This document shows positions 56,101 through 64,000 of a stretch of 64,000 nucleotides of DNA, piece after piece. The position numbers and the translations under genes were made by a program. Source of the stretch: Sciurus carolinensis. Lineage: Eukaryota > Chordata > Mammalia > Rodentia > Sciuridae. The stretch covers positions 167,522,098-167,586,097 of the forward strand of contig NC_062217.1 in assembly GCF_902686445.1 (NCBI RefSeq), in the 5' to 3' direction. Positions within the stretch are counted from its first letter, which is position 1. Each line of letters begins with the position of its first letter. A model generated the notes under the pieces. That model did not search any database and was not told the origin of the DNA. It was given only the letters and a program-made list of their open reading frames with translations.

Positions 56101-59065
56101 GCAGGCTGGTGTGGGCCTCTCTCTGGGTCATGTCAGGGAACAGCCCCTCTCAGAGGAGGGAGCAACCAAATGGAGCCCAGAGCCTGGAGGAGCTCTTCTC
56201 ACCTGGCTGGTGATACCACTACCACCACTTTCTCCTCAGACGGACGCTGGGACTCCTGGGTCTGTATTGTCCAAGCACCCAGCAGGCCTTGTGCCCAGGC
56301 CTGAGCTGTAGCTCAGGGGAAGCTGCTTCTAACGCACAGAGAGTGCTGTCAGCCCCGACGGGGAGCTCCCAGCAGAGCCCCCTCCAGCTTCACAAAGGCA
56401 CCCCCCTGACTTGGATCAGCTGCCAGATTGAAGCAAGGTAGAAAGAATGGGGTCTGATGCTCACGGTGTGTTCCAGGGAACCTAAGCCCTGGGAGTCCTT
56501 AACAGGTGGGACACAAAGGGTCTCCTGCCAAGAAACTGGGAAACTGGCAGTTAAAATTTAACCAGAACCTTTAATGTGTTAATGCACAACTGTGCCTTTC
56601 TTAAGAGGCTCTGCAATGTGGCACCTCCCAGATGTGTTTGACCCTCTCCCCTTAAAACTCATCTGCTCACCAGATGTGGTGGCAGCGCACACCTGTAACC
56701 CCAGAGGCTCAGGAGGCTGAGTCAAAGGATCTCAAGTTCAAAGTCAGCCGCAGCAACAGAGAGGCGCTAAGCAACTCAGTGAGACCCTGTCTGTAAATAA
56801 AATACAAAAAAGGGCTGGGGATGTGGCTCAGTGGTCAAATGCCCGAGTCCAGTCCCTGGTACACGCTGCCCCCTCAATACAACAACAGAAACTCATCTGG
56901 TGATCTGTGGAAGCCTGCTTTGGGTCGCAAGTGACAGAGATCCAGTGTGCTGGCTGAGGTCAAAGGGGAATACAGGGTTTCATCCCATGACCTCTGGACA
57001 GAAGGGGTAGGTCTTGGCACTAGCAGGACCCTGTCTCCCAACTCTCCTCTCAGCTCCCTCTAACAGCCAGCCTTCTTCGTGGTGACTAGGAGCAGGGCAG
57101 CCAGTAACTCCTGCACTTGATTCTGCACAACCCAGGGTCAGGTGCCCACTGCTCTGGTGCTTCAGGGAGTCCTGGGGAAGGACCCGCTTGACCTGAGTCT
57201 TGTTCCACATTCCAGTGGTGTTGTGGGGGGAGCTCGGGGATGGCATTTTCTGTGAGACCTTGGGGACAGAAGATGTAGGTATAAGAGTTCTTTAGGATTC
57301 CGCCTTTGGGTCCCCTTCTTCCACCCGGGAGAAGTCTGCTTTTCCTTTTCTTTAATAAAGCTGCGTTTTCCACTCTACATTTGCCTCGGCGTGCTTCTCC
57401 GGCGTTATACTTCAACACCTGAGGAAGCAGGACTCGTCACCGGGTAAAAAGCGGTATCAGATTTGGAGGTCCCACCGAGATCTACGCCGAGACCGCCCAT
57501 CTCTCAAATGACCCTCCAGCCTATTACTCTTCAACCAGACTTTTACCGTGGACCCCTTGATCGACCCGATTTCTAAAAAGGAACTCCAAGCTGCTTGCCC
57601 CTCGCCGTCCACTTTCAGCTCGAAGAAGTCAGAGCGGTCATCGACCCCCTTCCCCAGCAGCATGGAGTTCCTAAGATTAGAGGGGGGAATGAAGCCAGAA
57701 TTGGGGACAGGCAGTTAGTGTAGAAATAGGAAATCGGGTCAGATCAAGAAAATAGAGGCCATCAAGTCATCTGCCTCTGGAAGTTGGAGACTGCAATGGG
57801 AGAATGGAATATCAAGGACATGCAGAACCCATTGATAACCAAATTTACCTGCCCTTGCCAAAGACTGCAGGCAAGAAGGTGCTAATCAATGCCCCCTGGG
57901 CCCTTGCCTGTCTGAGACACCTTGACCCTCCCTCTGCCCCATCCGCTTTTCGCTTTTTACATTTCAAAACCAGGCCTAATCCCGCAGGCAGGAAGGGAAG
58001 AGATAAGGGGAAAGAATGGGAGAATGAAACCCATAAAAAGAACGAGATTTGCTCATCCCACGGATTCCGCCTTTGGGTCCCCTTCTTCCACCCGGGAGAA
58101 GTCTGCTTTTCCTTTTCTTTAATAAAGCTGCATTTTCCACTCTAAAAAAAAAAAAAAAAAAAAAAGAGTTCTTTAAAAGAAGGTAGACAGTCCCACAATA
58201 GGGGGTGTGGGGTTGTTTGGAGGGGAAAGACCAGGGCTCAGGGACACTGAGAGGAAGGCTTTTTGAAAATGTGGCTTGGGCTTTTAAAAAAAAAACTTTT
58301 CCCTCTCCTGAATTTTGTATTAGATTTCAACGAACATCATGTAAAGTGCGAGTTTGAAAGATCTCATCTCTTTTTGGCCTGTGATTTAAGTTTTGACAAA
58401 GTCTTATTTTTTCATCTTGTTCTTGAAAATCGGCAGGGGACACGCTTATTGGAGGAGTGAAAGAGAAGGTGACCAAGTCTGTGGGTGGGTAGAACCCCAG
58501 GGCAGGCCAAGCTTTGCAAGGCCCCCACTTCTTCGCCAATTGTTCCCCCAGCCCAAATTTCCAGCCGAGTCATGGTATGTGGAACCATCCAGAGTGGAGC
58601 CACAAGCCACATGGACACTTTCAGGTCCTAGATGAACCCTTTCCACCTCTGCTGGGAGCAGACGACCTGCCCTTGGTGGGTGACCCCACCTCGGTTTCAT
58701 ACTATAGTGGTCATGCTGCCCCTCCGGGGTGGCATGTCCACCTGTTTGTCCCTTTAGATGAGAGCTGGCCGCCTCACTCTCCTCACCACCTACCCTCGAA
58801 ACCTGGTTCTGCGCCTGGCACATGGTGGTGCTCTGCTGGGTGACAAAGCCATCATCTCAAATGTCATGCTCGCCGGCCTCTTGGGAAGAGGTCCAGAGCT
58901 TTGATAGGTTCTTATCTGAGTTCCTTTCCCGTCTCTCTTTCTTCTTCCTCAGAGGACTTCATCAACTCTGAATCCTAGATCCGTGCAACCACCTGGGATC
59001 GGTCAGAACACGAAAGGGAAGCAGGAGGACTCATCCGGAAGCCCTGACCACGGGGACCCATCCAG
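39364..59065 (+). CDS. TACC2: TACC2, first two coding exons, gene partial at its 3' end
   Basis: TACC2 is a transforming acidic coiled-coil protein of the centrosome and spindle; family members bind ch-TOG and Aurora A through a C-terminal coiled coil. Only the N-terminus is inside this window: 39364-39396 (MGNENSTAEHQ) joins in phase 0 to 58953-59065 (RTSSTLNPRS... through a GSPDHGDPS segment). Both pieces match the start of the long human isoform, including the QPPG, QN and GSPDH blocks. The intron between them is 19.6 kb. The giant acidic exon and the TACC domain lie beyond base 64000. Its position next to NSMCE4A, in the opposite orientation, agrees with human 10q26 gene order. No stop or frameshift is seen. 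Confidence 0.93.
40387..40478 (-). mobile_element. ID SINE
   Basis: A T-run is followed by gtgctggggattgaacccac and ctctaccaactgagctatat. It lies in the large TACC2 intron. Confidence 0.87.
40490..42236 (-). mobile_element. Old L1 (L1M-type) 3' half, split by a Tigger-type transposon
   Basis: On the minus strand this is ancient L1 3' sequence: plus-strand blocks such as gaacagtattccactgtgtg, gagataaatacccaagagag, ttaatttgcatttcactaat and gttgagttttaagagtcctt are in L1 order. It is interrupted at about 41262-41815 by a DNA transposon. Divergence is high and no reading frame survives. Confidence 0.75.
41262..41815 (+). mobile_element. TcMar-Tigger-type non-autonomous DNA transposon
   Basis: The segment begins tttcagttatctggggtcaa and includes attctgagtagtataataac, tgtacattacccacccgtta, caagtaacccttacatgaca, attaatctcttaatgtggtt and a final tccctggtgggtatattc. 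This is the layout of internally deleted Tigger elements, with ends complementary in part. It carries no transposase frame. Confidence 0.65.
42238..42311 (+). mobile_element. ID SINE between two L1 fragments
   Basis: gggctggggatgtagctcag ... gggttcaatccccagcccca is close to consensus but nearly tail-less. Confidence 0.87.
43053..43446 (+). mobile_element. MaLR-type solo LTR inserted in an old L1
   Basis: It starts TGTTATGGTCCAGATCTTAA and contains the tcatgaggactctgacctca, ctaccatgaggtgag and gttttgcctcatgacaggcc blocks, ending near gctgtgacata. L1-derived sequence is continuous on either side. The exact right end is uncertain. Confidence 0.7.
43900..44120 (+). mobile_element. B1-dID dimeric SINE inside an L1, with perfect duplication
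   Basis: ggcccctgcctgtaatccca, ctgtctctaaataaaaagta and gatatggctcagtggttaag are followed by a long A-tail. AAAAAATCAGTTAA occurs at 43886-43899 and 44121-44134. Confidence 0.9.
44608..44790 (-). mobile_element. ID SINE with a TA microsatellite tail
   Basis: The antisense body (gtgctgaggatcgaacccag, actctaccactgagctacaa) has a (TA/CA)n expansion at about 44609-44660 in place of a simple tail. AGTGCCTTGATT flanks it exactly at 44596-44607 and 44791-44802. Confidence 0.9.
45623..45647 (+). repeat. Poly-C tract of 25 bases
   Basis: An uninterrupted C-run just right of the end of the old L1 in the large TACC2 intron. The length is subject to sequencing error. Confidence 0.95.
45650..49570. other. 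TACC2 intron, unique sequence
   Basis: Apart from MER5A at its left end and a weak MIR-like stretch near 48.6 kb, nothing is recognised. The 190-codon frame at 47092-47664 is Pro/Ser-rich and without known domains; no splice-bounded exon of TACC2 is evident. Confidence 0.55.
45851..46035 (+). mobile_element. MER5A-type hAT-Charlie DNA transposon
   Basis: The sequence gcagtggttccgacccaggg, ggcctttggttatgtctgga, ctggcatctagtaggcagaa and atattctacaatgctcagaa follows MER5A throughout. The right terminus has decayed. Confidence 0.72.
49571..49730 (-). mobile_element. B1-dID dimeric SINE, degenerate
   Basis: ttaaccactaagccacattc, gggtctggctaagttgctga and cttggcctcccaagtcgctg follow the antisense dimer; its ID end is truncated. 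Confidence 0.8.
49990..50065 (-). repeat. Short old L1 3' fragment
   Basis: The sequence gctaatgcataacataaaat and aaacgtgcagttctgtagtt resembles the antisense 3' end of old L1 elements. Confidence 0.45.
51515..52010 (-). repeat. MIR relics, two antisense pieces
   Basis: The left piece shows gccatgtgctaagtgatgtg and cgaccttcagagcagccctg; the right piece (51916-52000) shows cccattttacagatggggaa and caaagaggtgagcggatctg. Confidence 0.55.
52258..52440 (-). repeat. Old L1 3' fragment
   Basis: tttatttaggatctttctag, agattgacagagaaggtgca and aaggagagtacagattccct correspond to the antisense end of L1M-type 3' UTRs. Confidence 0.5.
53640..53800 (+). repeat. MIR element
   Basis: ccagctgtgtaacctctctg, aaaatagggttgtgaggatt and aaatgagtttaaagatgtaa are close to the MIR consensus. 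Confidence 0.7.
54036..54119 (-). mobile_element. ID SINE
   Basis: ggtgctggggatggaatcca and ctctacccctgagccacatc read as an antisense ID. Confidence 0.85.
54424..54634 (+). mobile_element. B1-dID dimeric SINE
   Basis: ggcgcatgcttgtaatccca, gaccctgtctctaaaaaata and gaacgtggctcaatggttaa are followed by an A-rich tail; gaaactttgat and gaagttttgat flank it. Confidence 0.88.
55165..55385 (+). repeat. MIR element ending in ATT and CTG repeats
   Basis: ctgctgtgtgatctcagcca, ggctgtgaaggttcaaggag and cagcccttggcactcgctca follow MIR to its 3' end, where (ATT)4 and (CTG)8 begin. Confidence 0.6.
55385..55408 (+). repeat. (CTG)8 trinucleotide repeat
   Basis: Eight perfect CTG units follow (ATT)4 at the tail of a MIR, within the TACC2 intron. 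On the minus strand this reads CAG. Confidence 0.95.
56669..56886 (+). mobile_element. B1-dID dimeric SINE
   Basis: cgcacacctgtaaccccaga, gaccctgtctgtaaataaaa and gatgtggctcagtggtcaaa; aaactcatctg occurs on both sides. Confidence 0.88.
57283..57294 (+). repeat. Target-site duplication, left copy (right copy 58164-58175)
   Basis: AAGAGTTCTTTA occurs exactly at both ends of the retrocopy. Twelve base pairs is long for retroviral integrase (4-6 bp) and usual for L1 endonuclease; the preceding AT|AAGA resembles the L1 nick consensus TT|AAAA. Confidence 0.88.
57295..58163 (+). mobile_element. Poly(A)-tailed retrocopy of a defective endogenous retroviral RNA
   Basis: The element begins with an 82-nt R sequence (57295-57376) that recurs at 58062-58143 with one mismatch and is then followed directly by a run of A. 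In order it has R, U5 (57377 to about 57463), an 18/18 primer-binding site for tRNA-Gln (57464-57481), about 200 bp of internal sequence, a polypurine tract (agaggggggaa, 57679-57689), U3 starting TGAAGCC at 57690, a TATA-like ATAAAAAG 22-29 nt before R, R with AATAAA 17 nt before its end, and the A-tail. It is flanked by AAGAGTTCTTTA at 57283-57294 and 58164-58175. No gag, pol or env domain is recognisable; it is non-coding and dead. The tail and long duplication indicate L1-mediated insertion of the transcript. Confidence 0.88.
57464..57481 (+). other. Retroviral primer-binding site, tRNA-Gln type
   Basis: TGGAGGTCCCACCGAGAT is the exact complement of the 3' end of mammalian tRNA-Gln(TTG) plus CCA. 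It stands directly after the U5-like segment, as expected for a gammaretrovirus-like element. Confidence 0.85.
58953..59065 (+). CDS. TACC2: TACC2 second coding exon
   Basis: The acceptor follows a long pyrimidine tract (ctttcttcttcctcag, ending at 58952); the exon is 113 nt and the donor is TCCAG|GTAGGG. It reads from Arg-Thr-Ser-Ser to an Asp-Pro-Ser end with two bases of a further codon. The blocks PRSVQPPG, KQEDSSGSPDHGDPS and others align with human TACC2 residues 12-49. Confidence 0.93.
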
Positions 59066-60248
59066 GTAGGGAGCCCGCCCTGGAGGACGACCCAGCCGAG
59101 GCATGGCCGGCTCACTGCCTGCTCCGGTGCTCGCTTTGCTCCGTTTGCTTTGGGAAGTTTCCCGTAAGCCTGCGCGAGGTCCCCATGGTGAAGCCGTGGC
59201 TCCCGGGCCTCCTGTGCTGGCTGACCGGCAGTGATTAGAAAAGGGACAGTTTCTCCACCGCAGATGACATTAGTGATTGCACACCCCTCTCCAGCAACAC
59301 CGGTTATGCAGCTGTACGGTCAGACCTGGAAATGGGAAGGATGGATGCTTCCAGGAGGACTCTCGGGCACCAAGTGGGTCTGTGTTCTGGGGTGGAGGAT
59401 TGTGGGCACCAGGCATGGGACAGAGGGTTCAGGGAGCAACTCCTAAAGTCACCAGGGAGGCGGGGAGACAAATTCTAGAAGTCATCGAGGCCACCTGTGG
59501 CAGGGGTACATGGCCAGTGCAGGCATAGGCCATTGGTCAGTGGCTCCTCATGATGACCCCGGTCAGGCCCTGATTTCCCTGCCGTGGCTCCCTCACGGAC
59601 CGTTCCCCACTTCATGTTCTGTACCCGTAGTTTTGGGGTATATTCACAAGCCCAGGACTAGCAGACACGAGCACTCAGTCCTAGCACTAAACACTGAAGC
59701 TAATGAGTAACTCCTTGTGGGTTCAACTCACCAACAAGAATAACCCTCCTGACCAACTGAGGTCGAATTTCCAGGACGCTATCATTACAGTCCTGAGGGA
59801 ACAAATGGACAGGGGCTCCACACAAGGAAATGCAGAATCCAACAATTCACCAGTCACAGGCCGCGAAGCTTGAGGTGGCAGCAAGCTTTGGAATAGCTCT
59901 TCAAAACCTGAAGACGCAAGGCGACTGTTTGCTTTGGGTACATAAGAGTGACCCCTGGTGGCAGGACTTGCCACACGTTGGGGTATTACTGTCTGGGGGG
60001 CTTGGGCTATGTGGTGTCCACAGGAAATACGTGGAACCTCTCAGCATCAACCTTAGATTTCTTTAAGGAAATGCTGATCAATGCAGCAGCACACTCTTCA
60101 CTGAGGGACTAGGATTTCATTGAGGGTCTTGAACAGCAGGCACCTTTGACCCCTGCCCTCTCCCAACAGGGGTGCCTTCTTGCCTCTCCAAATCCTGATG
60201 GCTGTTACCTGTTCAGACTTTTTAATCAGGGTATTAGGACACAGGGTT

Positions 60249-60422
60249 TTATTGGTACTGGAGATTGAAGCCAGGGGACTTTACCCTATACCCCCAACTC
60301 TTTTTATTTATTTTGAGAAAGTGTCTTGCTAAGTTGCTGAGGCTGGCCTTGAACTTGTGAACCTCCTGCCTCAGCCTCCCAAGTTCCGGGGATTACAGGC
60401 ATGTGCCGGCTGTATCTGGCTA
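60249..60422 (-). mobile_element. B1-dID dimeric SINE
   Basis: ggtactggagattgaagcca, gtcttgctaagttgctgagg and cctcctgcctcagcctccca are in antisense dimer order. Confidence 0.86.
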
Positions 60423-60793
60423 GGACAAAGGTTTTAATGTTCAAGTCTAATGAGACCTCTAAATTGGCTCCAAGGAGCATGAAACCAGTGACTGGATTTA
60501 TCTTTTCTAGGATCCTATGCAAGGAAAGTCACTGCTAGCCAGAACCTAAGGTCCAGCTCTCCCCTCCCTATCTTTCTGGGGCCTATGTCACATCACAGCT
60601 CGACTGAAGAACAAAGCAGCTCAAAGGTCTTTTCTTGCTTGCTTATTCCTCAGCTTTAGTCAATTATTAGTCAACTCTTTTTCCCTTGAAGAAGAACTGC
60701 CTCTCATTGGCATGCAAATTGAGCATAAAAGAGCTACCTTCCAAGACGGAGCCCAGAGCAGCAACTTCCTGTTCACCAAGAAAAACAGGACTG

Positions 60794-60888
60794 CTGGGGC
60801 TGGGGGCAGTGCCCAGTGGCAGAGCGCTTACCTAGCAGGTACAAGGCCCCACGCACTGCAAAACAAAACCAGAACTGTCCTCAGTAAA
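60794..60888 (+). mobile_element. Degenerate ID SINE
   Basis: ctggggctgggggcagtgcc, agtggcagagcgcttaccta and caaggccccacgcactgcaa resemble ID with a short insertion and substitutions. Confidence 0.65.
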
Positions 60889-61371
60889 TGTCCATGTCCA
60901 TCAGTAGCTGGCCTCCCTCCTCTCCAGGAGTTGACCCTGAGACCATCCCATGTGCAGTCAGGATGCCTGAGGAGGACAGATGGGCACCAGCTCCTGAGTC
61001 ACAGGAGCCTTGGGTCCACCAAGAGGATAGCCAACGGATTTAATGCTCATTTTGCGTACGTGTGCCAGACTCTGTCCAGTGCTCTGAGGATGGCATTAAA
61101 GTTTGCTTTCTGGGGACCAGTTCCGTTCTGATGCTGCCTCCACTGAGGCCTGGTGTACTGGGGCCGGATGGTAAGGGGCCACCACCAATGAGATGCCCAT
61201 CGGTCTGGCCACACTCTCCCCGACCCTATGGCTGTGCTGCACCCCTGCCACACTTGGCACGCAGTAACCTTGGTTGAGCGGGGAGCCCATGGGACTGCTC
61301 CCTCCCCGCCCATCCTCCTCTGCACCTCAGAACACCACCAGGAAGCCAGGGAAAGACCCTCACGCATTTCT

Positions 61372-61388
61372 TTTTCTTTTTCTTTCAT

Positions 61389-61419
<31 letters not shown>

Positions 61420-61545
61420 GTAGTTGTAAATGGACAGCATTGGTTTTATTTATTTATTTTTATGTGGTGCTGAGGATCATCGAACCCAGTGTCTCGGCTG
61501 TGCTAGGCCAGCGCTCTGCCACTGAGCTATAGCCTCAGCCCCCAG
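61372..61545 (-). mobile_element. ID SINE with long T/A tail
   Basis: A T-run of more than 25 is followed by gtagttgtaaatggacagca, gtgctgaggatcatcgaacc and ctctgccactgagctatagc; gcatttct is present on both sides. Confidence 0.86.
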
Positions 61546-62870
61546 TTAAGCATTTCTGATGTCCAGGACCCTTTCTCTTCTCTCTCTTCCTCAAACGCAT
61601 TTGCTGTCTCTGGTGGCCTCATCAAACAACCAGTGCTGACTCTTCAAAGGATATAGGTTTTTGCAGAAGTTGGGAAAAGCCACCGACCTCCAACCGTTTT
61701 CTACTCCGAATAACACAAGAGTTGGAGCACCTGGACAGGCCTGCGGTGGCTTCCTGCTGCTGGTGGAGGCAAGGGAAGAATTCAGCCAACCCTCCAAACC
61801 CATGGCCTCGTGGATTTAACCAACTGTGCATCAAAAGTATTCAGGAAAAATCTGCATTTGTATTGAATATTTACCAACTTTTTTTTCTTTCGTATTCTCT
61901 AAACAACACAGAATGACAATGACTTACACTGTATTAGGTATTACACATAGTCTAGAGGCCACTCAAGTGCTCAGGAGGACGTACCATGTCGATAGGTGTA
62001 ATGGTATTGGGCTTCACTGGATTTTGGTGTCTGATGGGCCCTGGAAGCAATCGCCAGCAGATATGGAGGGACAGCTGAGCAGAGAGAGAGGCACATGTTG
62101 GTGTTTCCAAGGATTCTCTGCCCATCTCCCCTCACAGATGAGGAACAGGCTTGGACCATCACACAATCTGTGTTAGCAGCAGGAAGTCCATTACTTGGCC
62201 CCGCGGATTCTCCCTTCCTTTGAATTATACTAGAGCTCAGGTTTACACACCCGGAAGGGGCTAAGTTTTCCACTCACAGAAGGAGCTTGGGGACCCCTTG
62301 GCTCGGCTGCCTTGCTTCCTGTTGCCACGTGGTGTCGCTGTTGTAACTTGGCCCTGCACAGTCTGAACCCTGCAGACGCCGGGCGATGCCTTCCTCTGCC
62401 CATCTCTGACCTGTCTTGCATTTTTCAGGGAGGATGATCCTGTCCTCCCAGGTGAAGCTTAACCCCAGGTAACACTGCATGTCGCTTGGCACTGACCCCT
62501 ACACACGGCCACCTGGATACCTGTGTCTAGAGTGCTGCTAGGCCTGCTGTGTCTTGCTGGTACCCTTCCCTCCCTGGGTACCAGCAACCAGGGATGGGGC
62601 AGCCCTTGCCTTTAACCTTGTAAGACACAAGTTTTCCCATACCAGAGCCATTAGGCTGCACCATAGGAAATTACTGCTTCTGTAGGTGAAAATGTTGGAT
62701 ACCTGCCATTTCCTGTGTTCCGCATCACGCTTGCTTATCTTGCCAAGAAAGGCCCCAGACCAACTTGAAAGATGACTGGCTTTTTTCCAGGGATGATCCT
62801 GGGTGATCCCTTGGGGAATTCTGGCACCTATGTCCCTAAGGTCACCTGCCTAGAGCCTCAACTCTTATCC

Positions 62871-62960
62871 AGTGGTTCTCAAACTTGAATGGGCATCAGT
62901 GCAAATTGCTGGATTTCTCCTCCAGGGAGTCTGATCTGTGTAGATCCAGGGTGAGGCCTG
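62871..62960 (+). repeat. MER20/MER5-like hAT fragment
   Basis: ccagtggttctcaaacttga is the typical start of these hAT repeats, followed by a degenerate gtctgatctgtgtagatcca block. Confidence 0.45.
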
Positions 62961-62982
62961 AGAGACAGTCTTCCTTTTCTTG

Positions 62983-63190
62983 GGGGTGGGGTAGTACCAG
63001 GGATTGAACTCAAGGGCACCCGGTCACTAAGCCACATCCCCAGCCCTATTTTGTATTTTATTTAGAAACAGGGTCTCACTGAGTTGCTTAATGACTTGCT
63101 GTTGCTGAGGCTGGCTTTGAACTCGTGATCCTCCTACCTCAGCCTCCGGAGCCTCTGGGATTACAGGTGTGCACTAGGGCACCTGGCCAG
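62983..63190 (-). mobile_element. B1-dID dimeric SINE
   Basis: gtaccagggattgaactcaa, gggtctcactgagttgctta and cctcctacctcagcctccgg are in antisense dimer order. It lies directly left of a MaLR LTR. Confidence 0.87.
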
Positions 63191-63217
63191 AATCGGTATT
63201 CCTAACGGATTCCTAGA

Positions 63218-63643
63218 TGTTACGGTTTGCATATGAGGTGTCTCCCAAAAGCTCACGTGGAGACAATGCAAGAAGGTTTAGAGGAGAAATGACTGGGTTA
63301 TGAGAGCCAAACCCAATCAGTGAATTAATCCCCTAATAGGGATTAACTGAGTGGTAACTGATGGTGAATAGGGTGTGGCTGGAGGAGGAGGGTCCCTGGG
63401 GGCGTACCTTTGGGGTGTATGTATTTGGTGAGTAGCGTCTCTGCTTTCTGATCACCATCTGAGCTGCTTCCCTCCACCACCCTCTCCCGCCATGATGTCC
63501 TGCCTCACCCAAGTCCTGGGGAATGGAGCCGGCCTTCTATGGACTAAGACCTCTGAAACAGTGAGCCCCCAAGTAAACTTTTCCTTCTTAAAACTGCTCT
63601 GCTCAGGTCTTTTAGTCACACAGTGATGAAGCCGCCCAGCACA
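63218..63643 (+). mobile_element. MaLR-type solo LTR
   Basis: This is the same family as the LTR at 5.2 kb: the starting TGTTACGGTTTGCATATGAG, the aaaagctcacgtggagacaa block, the cctctgaaacagtgagcccc block and a terminal ...AGCACA are shared in order. Some positions differ, including a shortened centre. Confidence 0.78.
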
Positions 63644-64000
63644 CCAGGTGACACTGGTGCTGCGGGTCCAGGCTGTGCTCTGAAGACATGCCACTGTGTG
63701 GTGCTGAGGCTTGGTGCTGTTGGGGCTCAGAAGAGAACTTTCCAGATGGTGGGGGAACTTGGGCTTAAGGGGCACCTGACTGTGGCCAGTCCAGGTGGGG
63801 GCGAATTCCTGACTCAGATCTCTGGAGGGCCGAGCAGGAAGTGAGCGGAGGGAGTGTGGGCTTCCCTGGAAGCAAGCCTGGAGGCGTGGGGCCAGGTGGA
63901 GGAGGACTTGGAGTCAGGAGAGGGGCCGGGTTTCATCCTGCAGGTAACAGGAAGCCAGGGAAGGGCTTTGCCATTGGTTTGTTTTAAGCCAGGGCTTAGG

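Larger units (their letters stand above)
49731..57282. other. TACC2 intron with scattered repeats
   Basis: MIR, L1 and SINE pieces are separated by unique sequence. Open frames at 51730-52230, 52540-53004 (minus) and 55348-55839 show no domain and differ in strand and frame from TACC2. Confidence 0.55.
59066..64000. other. TACC2 next intron, no exon seen
   Basis: I looked for the start of the large acidic TACC2 exon and did not find it. The region contains SINEs, a hAT fragment and a MaLR LTR. An AG at 62429 followed by GGAGGATGATCC is exon-like but unsupported. Confidence 0.6.

Noticed and set aside
62425..62470. AG acceptor followed by an exon-like segment and a GT
   Set aside because: The encoded residues do not match the TACC2 sequence expected next, and isolated AG...GT pairs are common by chance.
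1..64000. CRISPR arrays, operons, bacterial insertion sequences
   Set aside because: All direct repeats seen are SINEs, LTRs, microsatellites or target-site duplications of a mammalian genome.

Overview
This is a mammalian nuclear genomic window, most probably from a squirrel-related rodent (Sciuridae: ground squirrel, marmot or squirrel). The evidence is the repeat content. Two SINE types dominate: tRNA-Ala-derived ID elements (gctggggatgtagctcagt ... tgggttcaatccccagcacc) and dimers with a 7SL/B1-like left half joined to an ID right half (B1-dID). I count about thirty copies, several young with near-perfect target-site duplications. B1-dID dimers are known from squirrels, dormice and relatives. 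There are no bacterial-style genes; nearly all open reading frames are chance frames in introns and intergenic DNA.

Two protein genes can be supported, arranged head to head. On the left, on the minus strand, are coding exons 1 to 4 of NSMCE4A (kleisin subunit of the SMC5/6 complex): 6941-7223, 6150-6227, 3781-3911 and 1180-1331. Their phases join exactly to give the first 214 codons plus two bases. The rest lies beyond base 1. Exon 1 sits in a CpG island (about 6450-7530) whose first exon region carries a perfect inverted pair of ETS-type sites and an abutting E2F-like site. On the right, on the plus strand, are the first two coding exons of TACC2 (39318-39396 with the ATG at 39364, and 58953-59065), separated by a 19.6-kb intron. 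The body of TACC2 lies beyond base 64000. A GC-rich stretch with a TATA-like box and a strong splice donor (about 36850-37188) is my candidate for the TACC2 promoter and non-coding first exon. NSMCE4A next to TACC2 matches the order on human 10q26.

The rest is intergenic or intronic DNA filled with repeats: four MaLR-type LTRs, a solo-LTR-like element near 15.06-15.56 kb, a young L1 3' end at 17.4-18.07 kb, two old antisense L1 bodies at 40.5-45.5 kb with nested insertions, a Tigger-type DNA transposon, MER5A copies, and many MIR relics.

The most unusual object is at 57295-58163: a poly(A)-tailed copy of a defective retroviral RNA. It reads R-U5-PBS(tRNA-Gln)-short internal region-PPT-U3-R-An and is flanked by a 12-bp target-site duplication. 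This is the structure expected when L1 machinery, not a retroviral integrase, inserts a retroviral transcript. Also notable are a three-level SINE/LTR/SINE nest at 11.4-12.1 kb, a short duplicated segment just upstream of the putative TACC2 promoter, two very long poly-C tracts, and an N-terminal myristoylation-type motif in TACC2.
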